This document shows positions 1 to 8,053 of a DNA stretch of 64,000 bases, piece by piece. The position numbers and the translations under genes are program-made. Source of the DNA: Desnuesiella massiliensis (lineage in GTDB: Bacteria; Bacillota; Clostridia; Clostridiales; Clostridiaceae); NCBI RefSeq assembly GCF_001403615.1, contig NZ_LN879453.1:124001-188000 (forward strand), given 5' to 3'. Every line of letters starts with the position of its first letter. The stretch's first letter is position 1. The notes below the pieces were generated by a model that ran no database searches, was not told where the DNA came from, and was given only the letters and a program-made list of their open reading frames with translations.

Positions 1-81
1 GGAGAGTTTACTTGCGTAAGCATTAAAATTCCTTATAATGATAACCTTCATTACGAAAAAAAAGGTGATATAAATGATTAA
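1..81 (+). CDS. C-terminal end of a sensor histidine kinase (partial)
   Basis: Frame 1 is open from the window edge to a TAA at 79-81 and ends in a segment (GEFTCVSIKIPYND) that resembles the last strand of the HATPase_c domain of YesM-type histidine kinases, where a GxGT.v.i.iP pattern is usual. It overlaps the start of the downstream AraC-type response regulator by 8 bases, the classic arrangement of a YesM/YesN two-component pair. Only 26 residues are visible, so the call rests mainly on context. Confidence 0.6.
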   Translation, partial: GEFTCVSIKIPYNDNLHYEKKGDIND

Positions 82-1633
82 AGTATTAGTAGTAGATGAT
101 GAATACCTTGCTAGAGAAGGTATGAAAAGGACTATAAATTGGACGAGCCTTGGCTGTGAATTAAGCGGAGAGGCAGAAGACGCTTTTAAAGCCATAGAAC
201 TAAGTAAAGTAATTAAACCTGATATAATAATCACAGATATAAAGATGCCTGGCATGGATGGGATTAAAATGGCAGAAAAAATTAAAGAATATTTGCCAGA
301 TTGCAAATTTATAATAATCACTGGTTATGATGAATTCCAGTATGCTAAAGCCGCAATTAAAATTAATGCTCTAGACTTTATATTAAAGCCCATTGATGAA
401 AACGAGTTTTTGGAGGCTGTATCAAAGGCCTCTTTAGAGGCACTTAAAATACGAGAAGAAAAGAATTTCACTAGAGAAAAAATATTACTAGATATTATGA
501 GAGGTAAGATCACCAATATAGATATAATTGAAGAGATACTCTATGCAAGCAAAGTTAAGCTAAGAAAAATTATTGTAGTAAATATAGAAAATGACAATTA
601 TCATAATATTTTAGAAGAGGGAAGAGAAGATTTAATTTATACTCAAAATCGGTTGATTAAAAATATTATTTATGAAAACATTAACGAAGATTGCTATGTT
701 ATAGAGTGTCATCAAGACAGACTTGCCATAATAATAGATACGGAGCATATAAAAGATAAAGAAGAAATAGTTACTTTACTATCCTTTATACAAAAGGAAA
801 TAAAGGAAAAATGTAAGATAAGTGTCAGCATGGGTTTATCTACAATTGGTTTAATACAAAATATGAATAGACTATATTCTGAAAGTAAAGAGGCCCTTTA
901 TGATAAACTATACAAGGGAAGAGGTAGTATAAATTTTTATAAATATGAAGCTCACGATATAATAGAGAGTAAAACCTTAAATTTGTTAATAGAAAAATAC
1001 AAAAGAGAAATTATTTTATCTATAAATGCAAAAGATAAGAGGAATGTAGAAAAGCAGATAAAGCAAGTGTATTATGAGATTTTCAAGAAATTAAAAGTAA
1101 AGTCCAAGCTAATTAAGGAATTCAGCATTGAAGTAATACTTTCTGCTTTAAAGTTATTAAAAGAATATAATATAGTTATTGCAAAGGTTGCAAGTGGAGA
1201 ATTTGATGCTTATAAGCAGATCTCAAAGCTTAATACTTTAGATGAAATTTACGAACTTGTAAATAGCATAATCATATCTTGTTTAGATGAATTAAAGGAA
1301 TTCAGTATAGAAACCCAAGATAGTGGGATAGAAAAGGCCTTGGAATATATAAAACAACACTATCACGAAGATATATCTTTAAATGATGTAGCAAAGACGG
1401 CATATTTAAGTGAAAGCTATTTAAGCAGAAAGATTAAAAAGATATTAGGAATTGGATTTTCTGAATATATTACTAAGCTGAGAATGGAAAAAGCAAAGGA
1501 ATATTTTAGAGATCCTAATATAAAGGTTACAGAAGTAGCATCTAAACTAGGGTATCCAGATTACAGATATTTTTCTCATATCTTTAAAAAATATACTGGA
1601 TATACCCCTAGCGAATTCTCTAAAGTAAAATAA
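74..1633 (+). CDS. Response regulator, REC + AraC-type HTH (YesN family)
   Basis: Two-component response regulator of the YesN type, 519 residues. The N-terminal receiver domain (about 1-120) has the acidic pair D9/D10, the phosphoacceptor D55 in IIITDIKMPGMDG and the conserved lysine in FILKPID. The middle region (about 130-400) is a variable linker. The C-terminal AraC-type double helix-turn-helix (about 410-519) has YIKQHYHEDISL, LSESYLSRKIKK and GYPDYRYFSHIFKKYTGYTP. The start has a good ribosome binding site (aaaaggtgatataa) and overlaps the histidine kinase end by 8 bases, so the pair is probably co-transcribed and translationally coupled. Such pairs commonly control sugar transport or surface stress genes in Firmicutes; no target is visible here. 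Family call is firm, the regulon is unknown. Confidence 0.93.
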   Translation: MIKVLVVDDEYLAREGMKRTINWTSLGCELSGEAEDAFKAIELSKVIKPDIIITDIKMPGMDGIKMAEKIKEYLPDCKFIIITGYDEFQYAKAAIKINALDFILKPIDENEFLEAVSKASLEALKIREEKNFTREKILLDIMRGKITNIDIIEEILYASKVKLRKIIVVNIENDNYHNILEEGREDLIYTQNRLIKNIIYENINEDCYVIECHQDRLAIIIDTEHIKDKEEIVTLLSFIQKEIKEKCKISVSMGLSTIGLIQNMNRLYSESKEALYDKLYKGRGSINFYKYEAHDIIESKTLNLLIEKYKREIILSINAKDKRNVEKQIKQVYYEIFKKLKVKSKLIKEFSIEVILSALKLLKEYNIVIAKVASGEFDAYKQISKLNTLDEIYELVNSIIISCLDELKEFSIETQDSGIEKALEYIKQHYHEDISLNDVAKTAYLSESYLSRKIKKILGIGFSEYITKLRMEKAKEYFRDPNIKVTEVASKLGYPDYRYFSHIFKKYTGYTPSEFSKVK

Positions 1634-1673
1634 TGACGATTTTTGAAATTTTAGATATTTAAAAATTTAAAAT

Positions 1674-1701
1674 AAAAAGTCCTTTTAAAAGGACTTTTTT
1701 T
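1674..1701. terminator. Bidirectional rho-independent terminator
   Basis: AAAAAGTCC and GGACTTTTTTT arms around a TTTTAAAA centre, lying between the response regulator (plus) and queT (minus). T runs on both strands let it serve both convergent genes. Confidence 0.85.
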
Positions 1702-2254
1702 ATATCTTTAAAATACTATTTATTTTGTTGTTGCTAAGCAGAGTCTTAAATAGAGGAACTCCTATAATTGAAACTACTCCAAACTCGCCTAGAGCAACAT
1801 ATAATATTGAAGCCCAGAAAGGAGCTATGTTTAGCAAATATAATTCAGCGGCAACAAATATGCCGTTCATTATACAAGGCCATAAAGATGCCAAGAATAA
1901 GTTTTTAGACTTGTTAATCATATAAACACTCAATAAAGTAGCAAAGCTGCCTACAAAGACATCTATCATACCTAGTGGACTAAATATATTAGCCATTATG
2001 CATCCTAGTACTAAGGCTGGTATATAAAGAGGATCTATAAAGGCTAATAATACCATTACTTCTGAAAGTCTAAATTGTATGAATCCATAGCTTATAGGCG
2101 CTAAGTTAATAGTTAAAAGTGCATATAAAGCTGCCACTATAGCTATTTTAACTAATTTATTGGTAGTTATGCTTTTTAAATATACTTTAAAAACAAAAAT
2201 AAGCATAGCAATAGTTAAAATAAGCAGAGCAATAAAATAAAGTTTTTTTTCCAT
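1700..2254 (-). CDS. queT: QueT-type queuosine precursor ECF transporter S component
   Basis: Integral membrane substrate-binding (S) component of an energy-coupling-factor transporter of the QueT family, which imports queuosine precursors such as preQ1/preQ0 or queuine. It is 184 residues with about five to six hydrophobic segments and the family-like stretch ISYGFIQFRLSEVMVLLAF. The start chosen is the ATG at 2254, eight bases after a perfect GGAGGTAA on the minus strand; a longer in-frame ATG at 2269 lacks such a site. The gene lies 16 bases downstream of a 77-residue ORF and behind a preQ1-I-like leader, which fits control by queuosine precursor level. The ECF energising module (EcfA/A'/T) is not in the window, as usual for group II S components. 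Confidence 0.85.
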   Translation of the reverse strand: MEKKLYFIALLILTIAMLIFVFKVYLKSITTNKLVKIAIVAALYALLTINLAPISYGFIQFRLSEVMVLLAFIDPLYIPALVLGCIMANIFSPLGMIDVFVGSFATLLSVYMINKSKNLFLASLWPCIMNGIFVAAELYLLNIAPFWASILYVALGEFGVVSIIGVPLFKTLLSNNKINSILKI

Positions 2255-2270
2255 TGAAATTACCTCCAAT

Positions 2271-2504
2271 TCAATAAATGATTTTCAAGAAATAGCTTTT
2301 TAATACTCCTTCCTTAAATAGAGTTTTAATGTCAAAAAGCCTTTCTTGTGGAAGCCCAAAACAATGTTTTAATTTTATTACTTCCCATATACCTTGGTTA
2401 CCCGCAAATTTTTTTAGCATTCTCTTATAAAACTTAATTGCTATAAAACAGATAATATTTTGTGAAAAACTATTGTTAATAGTAGTACACTTAACCAAGC
2501 TCAT
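2271..2504 (-). CDS. Uncharacterised 77-residue protein between a preQ1-like leader and queT
   Basis: Small basic protein of 77 residues that I do not recognise. It has a strong ribosome binding site (GGGAGGG, 7 bases before ATG on the minus strand) and ends 16 bases before queT, so it would be the first gene of the queT transcript. It contains four cysteines (C6, C19 and others) and a Lys/Leu-rich C-terminal half with WEVIKLKHCFGLPQERL; no signal peptide or clear membrane segment is obvious. Being downstream of a candidate preQ1 leader and upstream of queT suggests a queuosine-related role, but this is inference from position only. It could also be a decayed gene whose start signals survive. 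Confidence 0.5.
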   Translation of the reverse strand: MSLVKCTTINNSFSQNIICFIAIKFYKRMLKKFAGNQGIWEVIKLKHCFGLPQERLFDIKTLFKEGVLKSYFLKIIY

Positions 2505-2510
2505 ATCAAA

Positions 2511-2549
2511 CCCTCCCTTTTTTTATAGTGGGTACAAGGAGAAAACACT
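2511..2549 (-). promoter_or_regulatory. Candidate preQ1-I type riboswitch ahead of the queT operon
   Basis: On the minus strand the leader reads AGTG, a loop containing CTCCTTGT, then ACCCACTATAAAAAAAGG, running into the GGGAGGG ribosome binding site. This matches the layout of preQ1-I aptamers: a short P1 hairpin (AGTG/CACT), the ACCC..CTATAAAAAA tail, and an H-type pseudoknot (loop CCTT with tail AAGG) next to the Shine-Dalgarno. The downstream operon contains queT, the expected target. P1 is only four pairs, shorter than usual, so the assignment needs a covariance-model check. It would act at translation. Confidence 0.5.
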
Positions 2550-2860
2550 TTTTGACACTCAGATCATTATATCATATAAATTATTTTTTTACATCAAATT
2601 TGAGGATTTTATAAGGATTTTTTCTTGACATTTAGATTGTATGTGGAATATAGTGGTAATATACGTAGATTTTTTCTATAGCAAAAGGTTAAATGCTGGT
2701 TTGAGGTTATTTATACATTTTATATATCATCTTAGATATCACTCAGCAAAATAATTAAAAATAATTAGAAAATTCTAAATTTTAATACTTGGCTTTAAAT
2801 TTCTAAAAAATTAGAATATAATAAAAATAATAATTGGTATAAAAACAGGAGGCGAGTAAT

Positions 2861-3064
2861 ATGAATCAATGCCCGTTTTGGTCTACAACTAAAGAGAAGG
2901 TAGAATGCTTTAAGGATTGTGTTTTTTATATGGAAGAGGAGAGGACTCAGGAAGGTTGTCCTTTTAAGTTATATGAAAATAAACATTCTTTTAGGATTAA
3001 AGAGTTATTAGAATATGACTTAGATCCTGATTTTAATGAATCTTACGATAATATTTTATGGTAA
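2861..3064 (+). CDS. Conserved small Cys-rich clostridial protein
   Basis: A 67-residue soluble protein with five cysteines, including paired motifs C4PFW, C16..C20VFY and GCPFKLYE near the middle, which could bind a metal or Fe-S cluster. It has a strong ribosome binding site (aggaggcgagtaat) and its own terminator-like hairpin, so it is probably a single-gene unit. I believe similar short proteins are widespread in Clostridium but I do not know a function. Two AT-rich inverted repeats (TTAGAA-TTCTAA and TTCTAA-TTAGAA) lie in the 100 bases upstream and could be operator sites. Confidence 0.75.
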   Translation: MNQCPFWSTTKEKVECFKDCVFYMEEERTQEGCPFKLYENKHSFRIKELLEYDLDPDFNESYDNILW

Positions 3065-3096
3065 AACTAGTCTTTTTATAAAGACTAGTTTTAAAT
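3062..3096 (+). terminator. Rho-independent terminator after the Cys-rich small protein
   Basis: Perfect inverted repeat AAAACTAGTCTTT / AAAGACTAGTTTT with a short loop, directly after the stop codon and followed by an AT-rich tail. Confidence 0.7.
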
Positions 3097-3171
3097 TTAA
3101 TGAATTAGTGTTTAAATATTATTAAATTTGTCAATACATAGTATTATTACTATGTTGAGAGGTGGATACAT

Positions 3172-3588
3172 ATGGCAATTGAAAAAACTTTAGTATTAAT
3201 TAAACCTGATGGAGTTAAAAGAAAATTAGTAGGCGAAATAATAAGTATCTATGAAAAAAAGAATTTAAACATATCTTCCCTAAAAATCGTAAAGGCAGAT
3301 AGAGCATTAGCTGAAAATCATTATATTGAACATAAAGGAAGAAGCTATTTTGAAGATTTGGTAGTATTCATAACTGAAGATAATCTATGTGCTATGATAA
3401 TAGAGGGGGAAAATGCCATTGAATTAGTAAGAAAAATAAATGGTAATAAAAATCCTCTAGAAGCAGATATGGGCAGTATAAGAGGAAGATTTAGCGGTGA
3501 GACTACAAAAAATCTGGTGCATGCTTCAGATAGCATAGATAGCGCTAAACGTGAAATGGCTATTTGGTTTCCAGAATTTAAAGAATAA
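3172..3588 (+). CDS. ndk: Nucleoside-diphosphate kinase
   Basis: Transfers the gamma-phosphate of ATP to NDPs through a phospho-histidine, balancing cellular NTP/dNTP pools in the cytoplasm. The 138-residue length is typical. The start TLVLIKPDGVKR is diagnostic, and the catalytic histidine is H117 in KNLVHASDS (the family usually has HGSDS, so one Gly is Ala here). The start follows gagaggtgg. A small inverted repeat (ACATAGT/ACTATGT) lies immediately upstream of the ribosome binding site. It is a single-gene unit convergent with pncB. Confidence 0.96.
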   Translation: MAIEKTLVLIKPDGVKRKLVGEIISIYEKKNLNISSLKIVKADRALAENHYIEHKGRSYFEDLVVFITEDNLCAMIIEGENAIELVRKINGNKNPLEADMGSIRGRFSGETTKNLVHASDSIDSAKREMAIWFPEFKE

Positions 3589-3613
3589 AAAAAGTTGCAT
3601 TGCAACTTTTTTT
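3587..3613. terminator. Bidirectional terminator between ndk and pncB
   Basis: AAAAAAAGTTGCA followed by TTGCAACTTTTTTT forms a hairpin with A/T runs on both sides and ends both convergent genes. Confidence 0.85.
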
Positions 3614-5090
3614 ATTCCTCATATATATCAGAGTACTTATGAAGTAAGCTCTGTTTTAAATTCCATAAATCTGAAGATAAATCTAAATAGTAGCTATGTG
3701 GGTTTTCAAATCTTAATACTTCTGGCCAAAGTTTTGCAGATTCTTTTTCTGCCAAGCTTTTAATCTCCATAACGCTAGGGCTCTCATAAATAGGCTTACC
3801 ATTTTCAAATATCTTAACCATTAAATCCTTAACATAATAATTTTTAATCTTCTTCTTTTTCCAGGTGTGTATAGGATCAAAAATTTCTAAAGGCTTTGTA
3901 ACATCTATGGTTTCATGATTTAAAGTAATCAAGTCGGCTATAGCCATATGGCTATCCTTATCGAAGATTCTATATATTTTCTTAAAACCTGGATTAGTTA
4001 TTTTTTCTTCATTTTCACTAATTTTTATTTTGGGGATTATACCAGAAGGTTCCTCAATGGCACAGAGTTTATATACACCACCAAAAACTGGTTCTGATTT
4101 TGCGGTAATTAAGCGCTCGCCTACACCAAAACCATCCACTTTTGCTCCTTGATTTAATACATCCATGATTATGTGTTCGTCTAGGGAGTTTGAAATTATT
4201 ATTTTTACATCTTGGTATCCAGCTTCATCTAGCATTTCTCTGCAACGCTTTGTTAAATAGGTAATATCACCACTATCTATTCTTATAGCTTTTGGTCTAT
4301 AGCCTTTAGGGATAACTACTTCATCAAAAGCTTTGATAGCATTAGGGATACCGGATTTTATAACATTGTAGGTATCTACAAGTAATGTGCAGTTATCAGG
4401 ATAACATTCAGCCCAAGCTTTAAAAGAATCATACTCGTTTGGGAAAAGTTGAACCCAGCTGTGAGCCATAGTGCCTGCTGACGGTATTCCAAACATCTCT
4501 TCAGCAATAGTACAAGCTGTTGAGCTACAACCGCCTATAACAGCAGCCCTTGCTCCATAAATGGCACCGTCATAACCTTGAGCTCTTCTTGAACCAAACT
4601 CCATAACGGGTCTATTTCCAGCTGCTCTGCAAATCCTATTTGCTTTTGTAGCTATTAAGGTTTGATGATTTATTGTAAGTAAAATCATAGTTTCAATAAA
4701 TTGAGCTTGAATGATAGGACCTCGTACTGTAACTAAAGGTTCATTTGGAAATACAGGATTTCCTTCAGGAATAGCCCAAACATCGCAAGAAAATTTAAAA
4801 TTCTTTAAGTAATTTAAAAATTCTTCTGAAAAAATCTCTTTGCTCCTTAGATACGATATATCCTCATCTGTAAATTTAAGGCTGCCCAAATATTCAATAA
4901 GCTGTTCTACTCCAGCCATTATGCAATATCCTCCGCCATCAGGCACCCTTCTAAAGAACATATCAAAATAGGCTATTTTATCAGATACTTCACTGTTTAT
5001 ATAACCATTTCCCATAGTTAATTCATAGAAATCTACAAGCATTGTAAGATTTCTTTCATTCATAACATTAAATCTTGTTGAGTTTTTCAT
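3612..5090 (-). CDS. pncB: Nicotinate phosphoribosyltransferase
   Basis: Converts nicotinate and PRPP to nicotinate mononucleotide in the NAD salvage (Preiss-Handler) pathway. The 492-residue length fits the long bacterial PncB class. Visible family segments are LVDFYELTMGNGY near the N-terminus, VMEFGSRRAQG in the centre with its conserved histidine region MAHSWVQLF, and IDSGDITYL plus IIISNSLDEH for the phosphoribosyl-binding face. The start follows GGAGAGTAACT. A NiaX-like niacin transporter gene lies 38 kb away in the same window and would feed this enzyme. The leader has a promoter-like pair and a palindrome, described separately. Confidence 0.95.
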   Translation of the reverse strand: MKNSTRFNVMNERNLTMLVDFYELTMGNGYINSEVSDKIAYFDMFFRRVPDGGGYCIMAGVEQLIEYLGSLKFTDEDISYLRSKEIFSEEFLNYLKNFKFSCDVWAIPEGNPVFPNEPLVTVRGPIIQAQFIETMILLTINHQTLIATKANRICRAAGNRPVMEFGSRRAQGYDGAIYGARAAVIGGCSSTACTIAEEMFGIPSAGTMAHSWVQLFPNEYDSFKAWAECYPDNCTLLVDTYNVIKSGIPNAIKAFDEVVIPKGYRPKAIRIDSGDITYLTKRCREMLDEAGYQDVKIIISNSLDEHIIMDVLNQGAKVDGFGVGERLITAKSEPVFGGVYKLCAIEEPSGIIPKIKISENEEKITNPGFKKIYRIFDKDSHMAIADLITLNHETIDVTKPLEIFDPIHTWKKKKIKNYYVKDLMVKIFENGKPIYESPSVMEIKSLAEKESAKLWPEVLRFENPHSYYLDLSSDLWNLKQSLLHKYSDIYEE

Positions 5091-5111
5091 AGTTACTCTC
5101 CTCTACAGTGT

Positions 5112-5159
5112 ATATGATGAAATCATATCTATTTTAATACCTTAAAAAAAATTTTACAA
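5112..5159 (-). promoter_or_regulatory. Putative pncB promoter with overlapping palindrome
   Basis: On the minus strand TTGTAA (5159-5154) and TAAAAT (5136-5131) are spaced by 17 bases. Just downstream, at the expected transcription start, is the palindrome ATATGAT-TTC-ATCATAT (5128-5112), followed by TATACACT, an octamer also found in the niaX operator. This suggests a repressor site, possibly shared niacin control, but the match between the two is only partial. Confidence 0.4.
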
Positions 5160-5334
5160 TAGTTAAAATATATTTTAAAATTGGATATAATTAATGATAA
5201 AAGATTTTTAATATTAAATCTAGCATTAAATTTTCAAATTAATATATACATCGAGGAAATATTGAAAGTTATCATATTTTGGCAGGAAAATATGTATTTG
5301 TTATAAATAGTTTATATGCAGAAAGAGGTTATTT

Positions 5335-7323
5335 ATGTATCGTAATTTAGATAAATTTCAAGTGGAAGCTGTAACTAGCAGCAAAAAGAATTTATTAGTA
5401 GTAGCAGCTCCGGGAAGCGGAAAAACTACCGTTATAATTAATAGGGTGGTGCACCTAATTAACGAGAAAAATGTGAATCCAGATAATATAATAGTAATAA
5501 CTTTTACTAAAGCTGCCGCCTTAAATATGAAAAATAGGTTTTTGGGATTAGCTAGTGGAAGTAAGGCTCCATTTTTCGGCACACTTCATGCTTTGTTTTA
5601 TAAAATATTAAGAAGAGCCTATGGAGAAATAAATATAATTGAAGCCTATGATAGCTTTAAAGTAATAAATGCTACTTTAGTTAAATATTTAGATGAAGTC
5701 AGTGAAGATAAGGTAAAAGAGCTTTTAAACAATATTTCTATTTTTAAATCAAGCTTTATCAAAATTGAGGATTTTACTCCTTCTATGGACAAAGATATTT
5801 TTAAGGAATGCTATAAAAATTATGAAGAATATAAATCTTCAAAGGGACTTTTAGATTTTGACGACTTACAGATAAAATGTAAATTGCTATTTGAAAAAGA
5901 ACCTATGCTGCTTCAAAGGTATAGGAGACTGTTTAAATACATATTAGTAGATGAATTTCAAGATTGTGATGGACTACAAATTGAGCTATTAAAAACCTTA
6001 GCAGAGGATAACTCCTTGTTTGCAGTGGGGGATGAAGATCAATGCATATACTCTTTTAGGGGTTCTAAGCCAGAATGCATGGTAAATTTTTCTCAGCATT
6101 TTAAGAAGGGCCATAAGATATATCTTTCATATAATTATAGAAGTGCTCACAACATAGTAGAGCTTTCTAAAAAAATTATCATTAATAATAAGATAAGAAA
6201 TTCAAAGAATATAATTCCTTTTAGAAAAGATAATAAAACTATTGTATGGAAAAATACGTATAATGAGGGACAGCAAACTGAAAAGATTATAGACATTATA
6301 AGCAAGCAAAATAGTGAAGAGTTCCATTATAAGGACAATGCCATACTATATAGAACTAATATGGAAAGCAGGAGTTTAATTGATGGATTTATAAGAAAAA
6401 AAATTCCTTTTGTTATATTGGACAAAGAATATAATTTTTATGAACATTTTATATGTAAGGATTTAATCTCTTATCTTAAATTAAGTATAGATCCTTTTGA
6501 TAGAGAGAGCTTTATAAGAATAATAAATAAACCTTTTAGATATATAAGCAGAAGTAATTTAGACATAATTAAAGAATATAAATATAAAGAAGATTGTTTT
6601 TATATTTTTAAAAACTACTGTGAAGCAGCAGATTTCCAAATGAAGGTTATGGATAAGTTAAAGAGTACTATACAAAGTTTAAATAAAATGTCTCTTAGAA
6701 GTGCTATTGATTACATAATAATGGATTTGGCGTACATAGACTATTTAAGAGAATATTGTAATAAATTTAAATTAAGCATTGAAGAATTGGAAGAGATAAT
6801 GGAAGAGTTTAAAAGTTCTGCAGAAGGATATAATAGTATAATATCTTTTTTGGCACACATAGAAGTATTCAAAGAAGAAGTAAGTAAAAATAAACCCACT
6901 AGTAATGAAGAGGGAGTAATAATAAGCACCATTCATGGCGTGAAGGGTATGGAGTTTAAAAATGTTTACGTAATAAACTGTAATGAAGATAATATACCCC
7001 ATATAAATAGTATGGAAAACATAGAAGAAGAGAGAAGACTTTTTTACGTAGCTGTAACTAGAGCTATAGACAATCTTTATTTAATCTCAACTAGAAATAT
7101 CAGAGGGAAGATGAAAGAAAAATCTAGATTTATTGAAGAATGTGGTATTGAAAATGAATATATTGGTAAGTATAAAAAGGGAGATAAAATTTTTCATAAA
7201 GCTTTTAAAGAGGGTATAATACAAGAAATCAAAGAAAAAGAAATAGATATTAAATTTAATGATATAGTAAGAAAGTTTGATTTAGATATATTGATCGTTA
7301 ATGGTCTTATAGAAAAAATTTAG
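5335..7323 (+). CDS. UvrD/Rep-family superfamily 1 DNA helicase
   Basis: ATP-dependent 3'-5' DNA helicase of the UvrD/Rep/PcrA superfamily, 662 residues. Visible motifs in order: Q-motif region with Q9 (NLDKFQVEAV), Walker A GSGKTT at 27-32, Ia region ITFTKAAA, Walker B ILVDEFQDCD, motif III VGDEDQCIYSFRG, motif IV LSYNYRS, motif V ISTIHGVKGMEFKNVYV, and motif VI VAVTRAIDNLYL. It is shorter than PcrA (about 740) and ends in a small basic/acidic domain (about 610-662) that resembles a Tudor-like fold of UvrD C-termini. It is a second-type clostridial helicase rather than obviously PcrA itself. Start follows gaaagaggttattt. No operon partner is obvious. Confidence 0.92.
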   Translation: MYRNLDKFQVEAVTSSKKNLLVVAAPGSGKTTVIINRVVHLINEKNVNPDNIIVITFTKAAALNMKNRFLGLASGSKAPFFGTLHALFYKILRRAYGEINIIEAYDSFKVINATLVKYLDEVSEDKVKELLNNISIFKSSFIKIEDFTPSMDKDIFKECYKNYEEYKSSKGLLDFDDLQIKCKLLFEKEPMLLQRYRRLFKYILVDEFQDCDGLQIELLKTLAEDNSLFAVGDEDQCIYSFRGSKPECMVNFSQHFKKGHKIYLSYNYRSAHNIVELSKKIIINNKIRNSKNIIPFRKDNKTIVWKNTYNEGQQTEKIIDIISKQNSEEFHYKDNAILYRTNMESRSLIDGFIRKKIPFVILDKEYNFYEHFICKDLISYLKLSIDPFDRESFIRIINKPFRYISRSNLDIIKEYKYKEDCFYIFKNYCEAADFQMKVMDKLKSTIQSLNKMSLRSAIDYIIMDLAYIDYLREYCNKFKLSIEELEEIMEEFKSSAEGYNSIISFLAHIEVFKEEVSKNKPTSNEEGVIISTIHGVKGMEFKNVYVINCNEDNIPHINSMENIEEERRLFYVAVTRAIDNLYLISTRNIRGKMKEKSRFIEECGIENEYIGKYKKGDKIFHKAFKEGIIQEIKEKEIDIKFNDIVRKFDLDILIVNGLIEKI

Positions 7324-7445
7324 AAGATTTAAAAAGTATGCTTTTTTATATAAATGTGTTATACTATTACTTGATAATGATGGGGAATATGAAATGCAAT
7401 TGTTTCATTTAATATATCACATTTCATTGGAAAGGGGAATGGTTT

Positions 7446-7745
7446 ATGATAGCCTTTAAAACTATGTGGAAAGATATAAGTGAGATCTTAGGAAATGAAG
7501 ATCAACCATTAGATTTTAAGGTTGTAGAGAGATTTACTAATGGTTTCGTTGTAAGAGAAAATGATGATACTACCTTTATTACTAAAGAAGATTTTGTGGA
7601 TTTTTGGTGTAAACTGCTTTACTATAATAAAATATCAAAAAATGAGGTATTAAAAGATCAATTAAAATCTAAATATATATATGATTTAGTAAAAAAGCTG
7701 CCCTATGTTATTGAGAAGCAAGAAATATTGACATTGGAAGAATAA
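7446..7745 (+). CDS. Uncharacterised 99-residue protein
   Basis: Soluble, mixed-charge protein with no motif I recognise. The ribosome binding site ggaaagggg lies 8 bases before the ATG. The N-terminal half has FKTMWKDISEILG and FVVRENDDTTFITKEDFVDFW, which reads like a compact alpha/beta domain. It sits between the helicase and the first copy of the structured repeat, with no close coupling to either. Function unknown. Confidence 0.65.
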   Translation: MIAFKTMWKDISEILGNEDQPLDFKVVERFTNGFVVRENDDTTFITKEDFVDFWCKLLYYNKISKNEVLKDQLKSKYIYDLVKKLPYVIEKQEILTLEE

Positions 7746-7754
7746 TGCATATAC

Positions 7755-7954
7755 AGGGTTTCTGTATCGAAACTTAACTTATACATGTTCCAAAATCACA
7801 GTTTTAAGTTATTATGGTGCATGTATAGGAGGATGTGAAAACATAGGTGTTCTTTTTCACGGGCCGCTCGTGGAGTTCCACGCGCGGTGTAGGGAAACCT
7901 ATAGAACACCTTTTTTCACAGACTCCTATAAGTTATAGTTGAGTTAGAAACCCT
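7755..7954 (+). ncRNA. Structured repeat element, copy 1 (with insertion)
   Basis: Outer stem AGGGTTTCT/AGAAACCCT closes an asymmetric internal loop (GTATCGAAACTTA on the 5' side, ATAGTTGAGTT on the 3' side) and a second stem AACTTATA/TATAAGTT, then an apical part with AAAATC and ATTATGG. Copies 2 (49697-49794) and 3 (61321-61441) share the loop sequences while their stems differ by compensatory changes. The segment 7828-7926 is extra relative to copy 2. It fills the intergenic space between two plus-strand genes and carries no ORF. It behaves like a multi-copy RNA motif or a small palindromic mobile element; I cannot match it to a named family. Confidence 0.65.
7828..7926. mobile_element. 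99-bp GC-rich inverted-repeat insertion inside repeat copy 1
   Basis: Terminal inverted repeats GGAGgaTGTGAAAA / TTTTTTCACAgaCTCC, nested arms AGGTGTTCT/AGAACACCT and a GC-rich core hairpin with CCGC-CGTGG/CCACG-GCGG. It is flanked by TATA on both sides (7824-7827, 7927-7930), as expected from a 4-bp target duplication, and is absent from the otherwise alignable copy 2. It is therefore MITE-like; it could alternatively be an extra hairpin domain of the RNA. Confidence 0.5.
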
Positions 7955-8053
7955 AGATTATTGAATATTAAAATTTTATATTATATAATTTTATTAGGCT
8001 CATGTTCAAATTAGAATATGAGCTTTTAAATTATTTAGCGAAGAGGTATTAGT

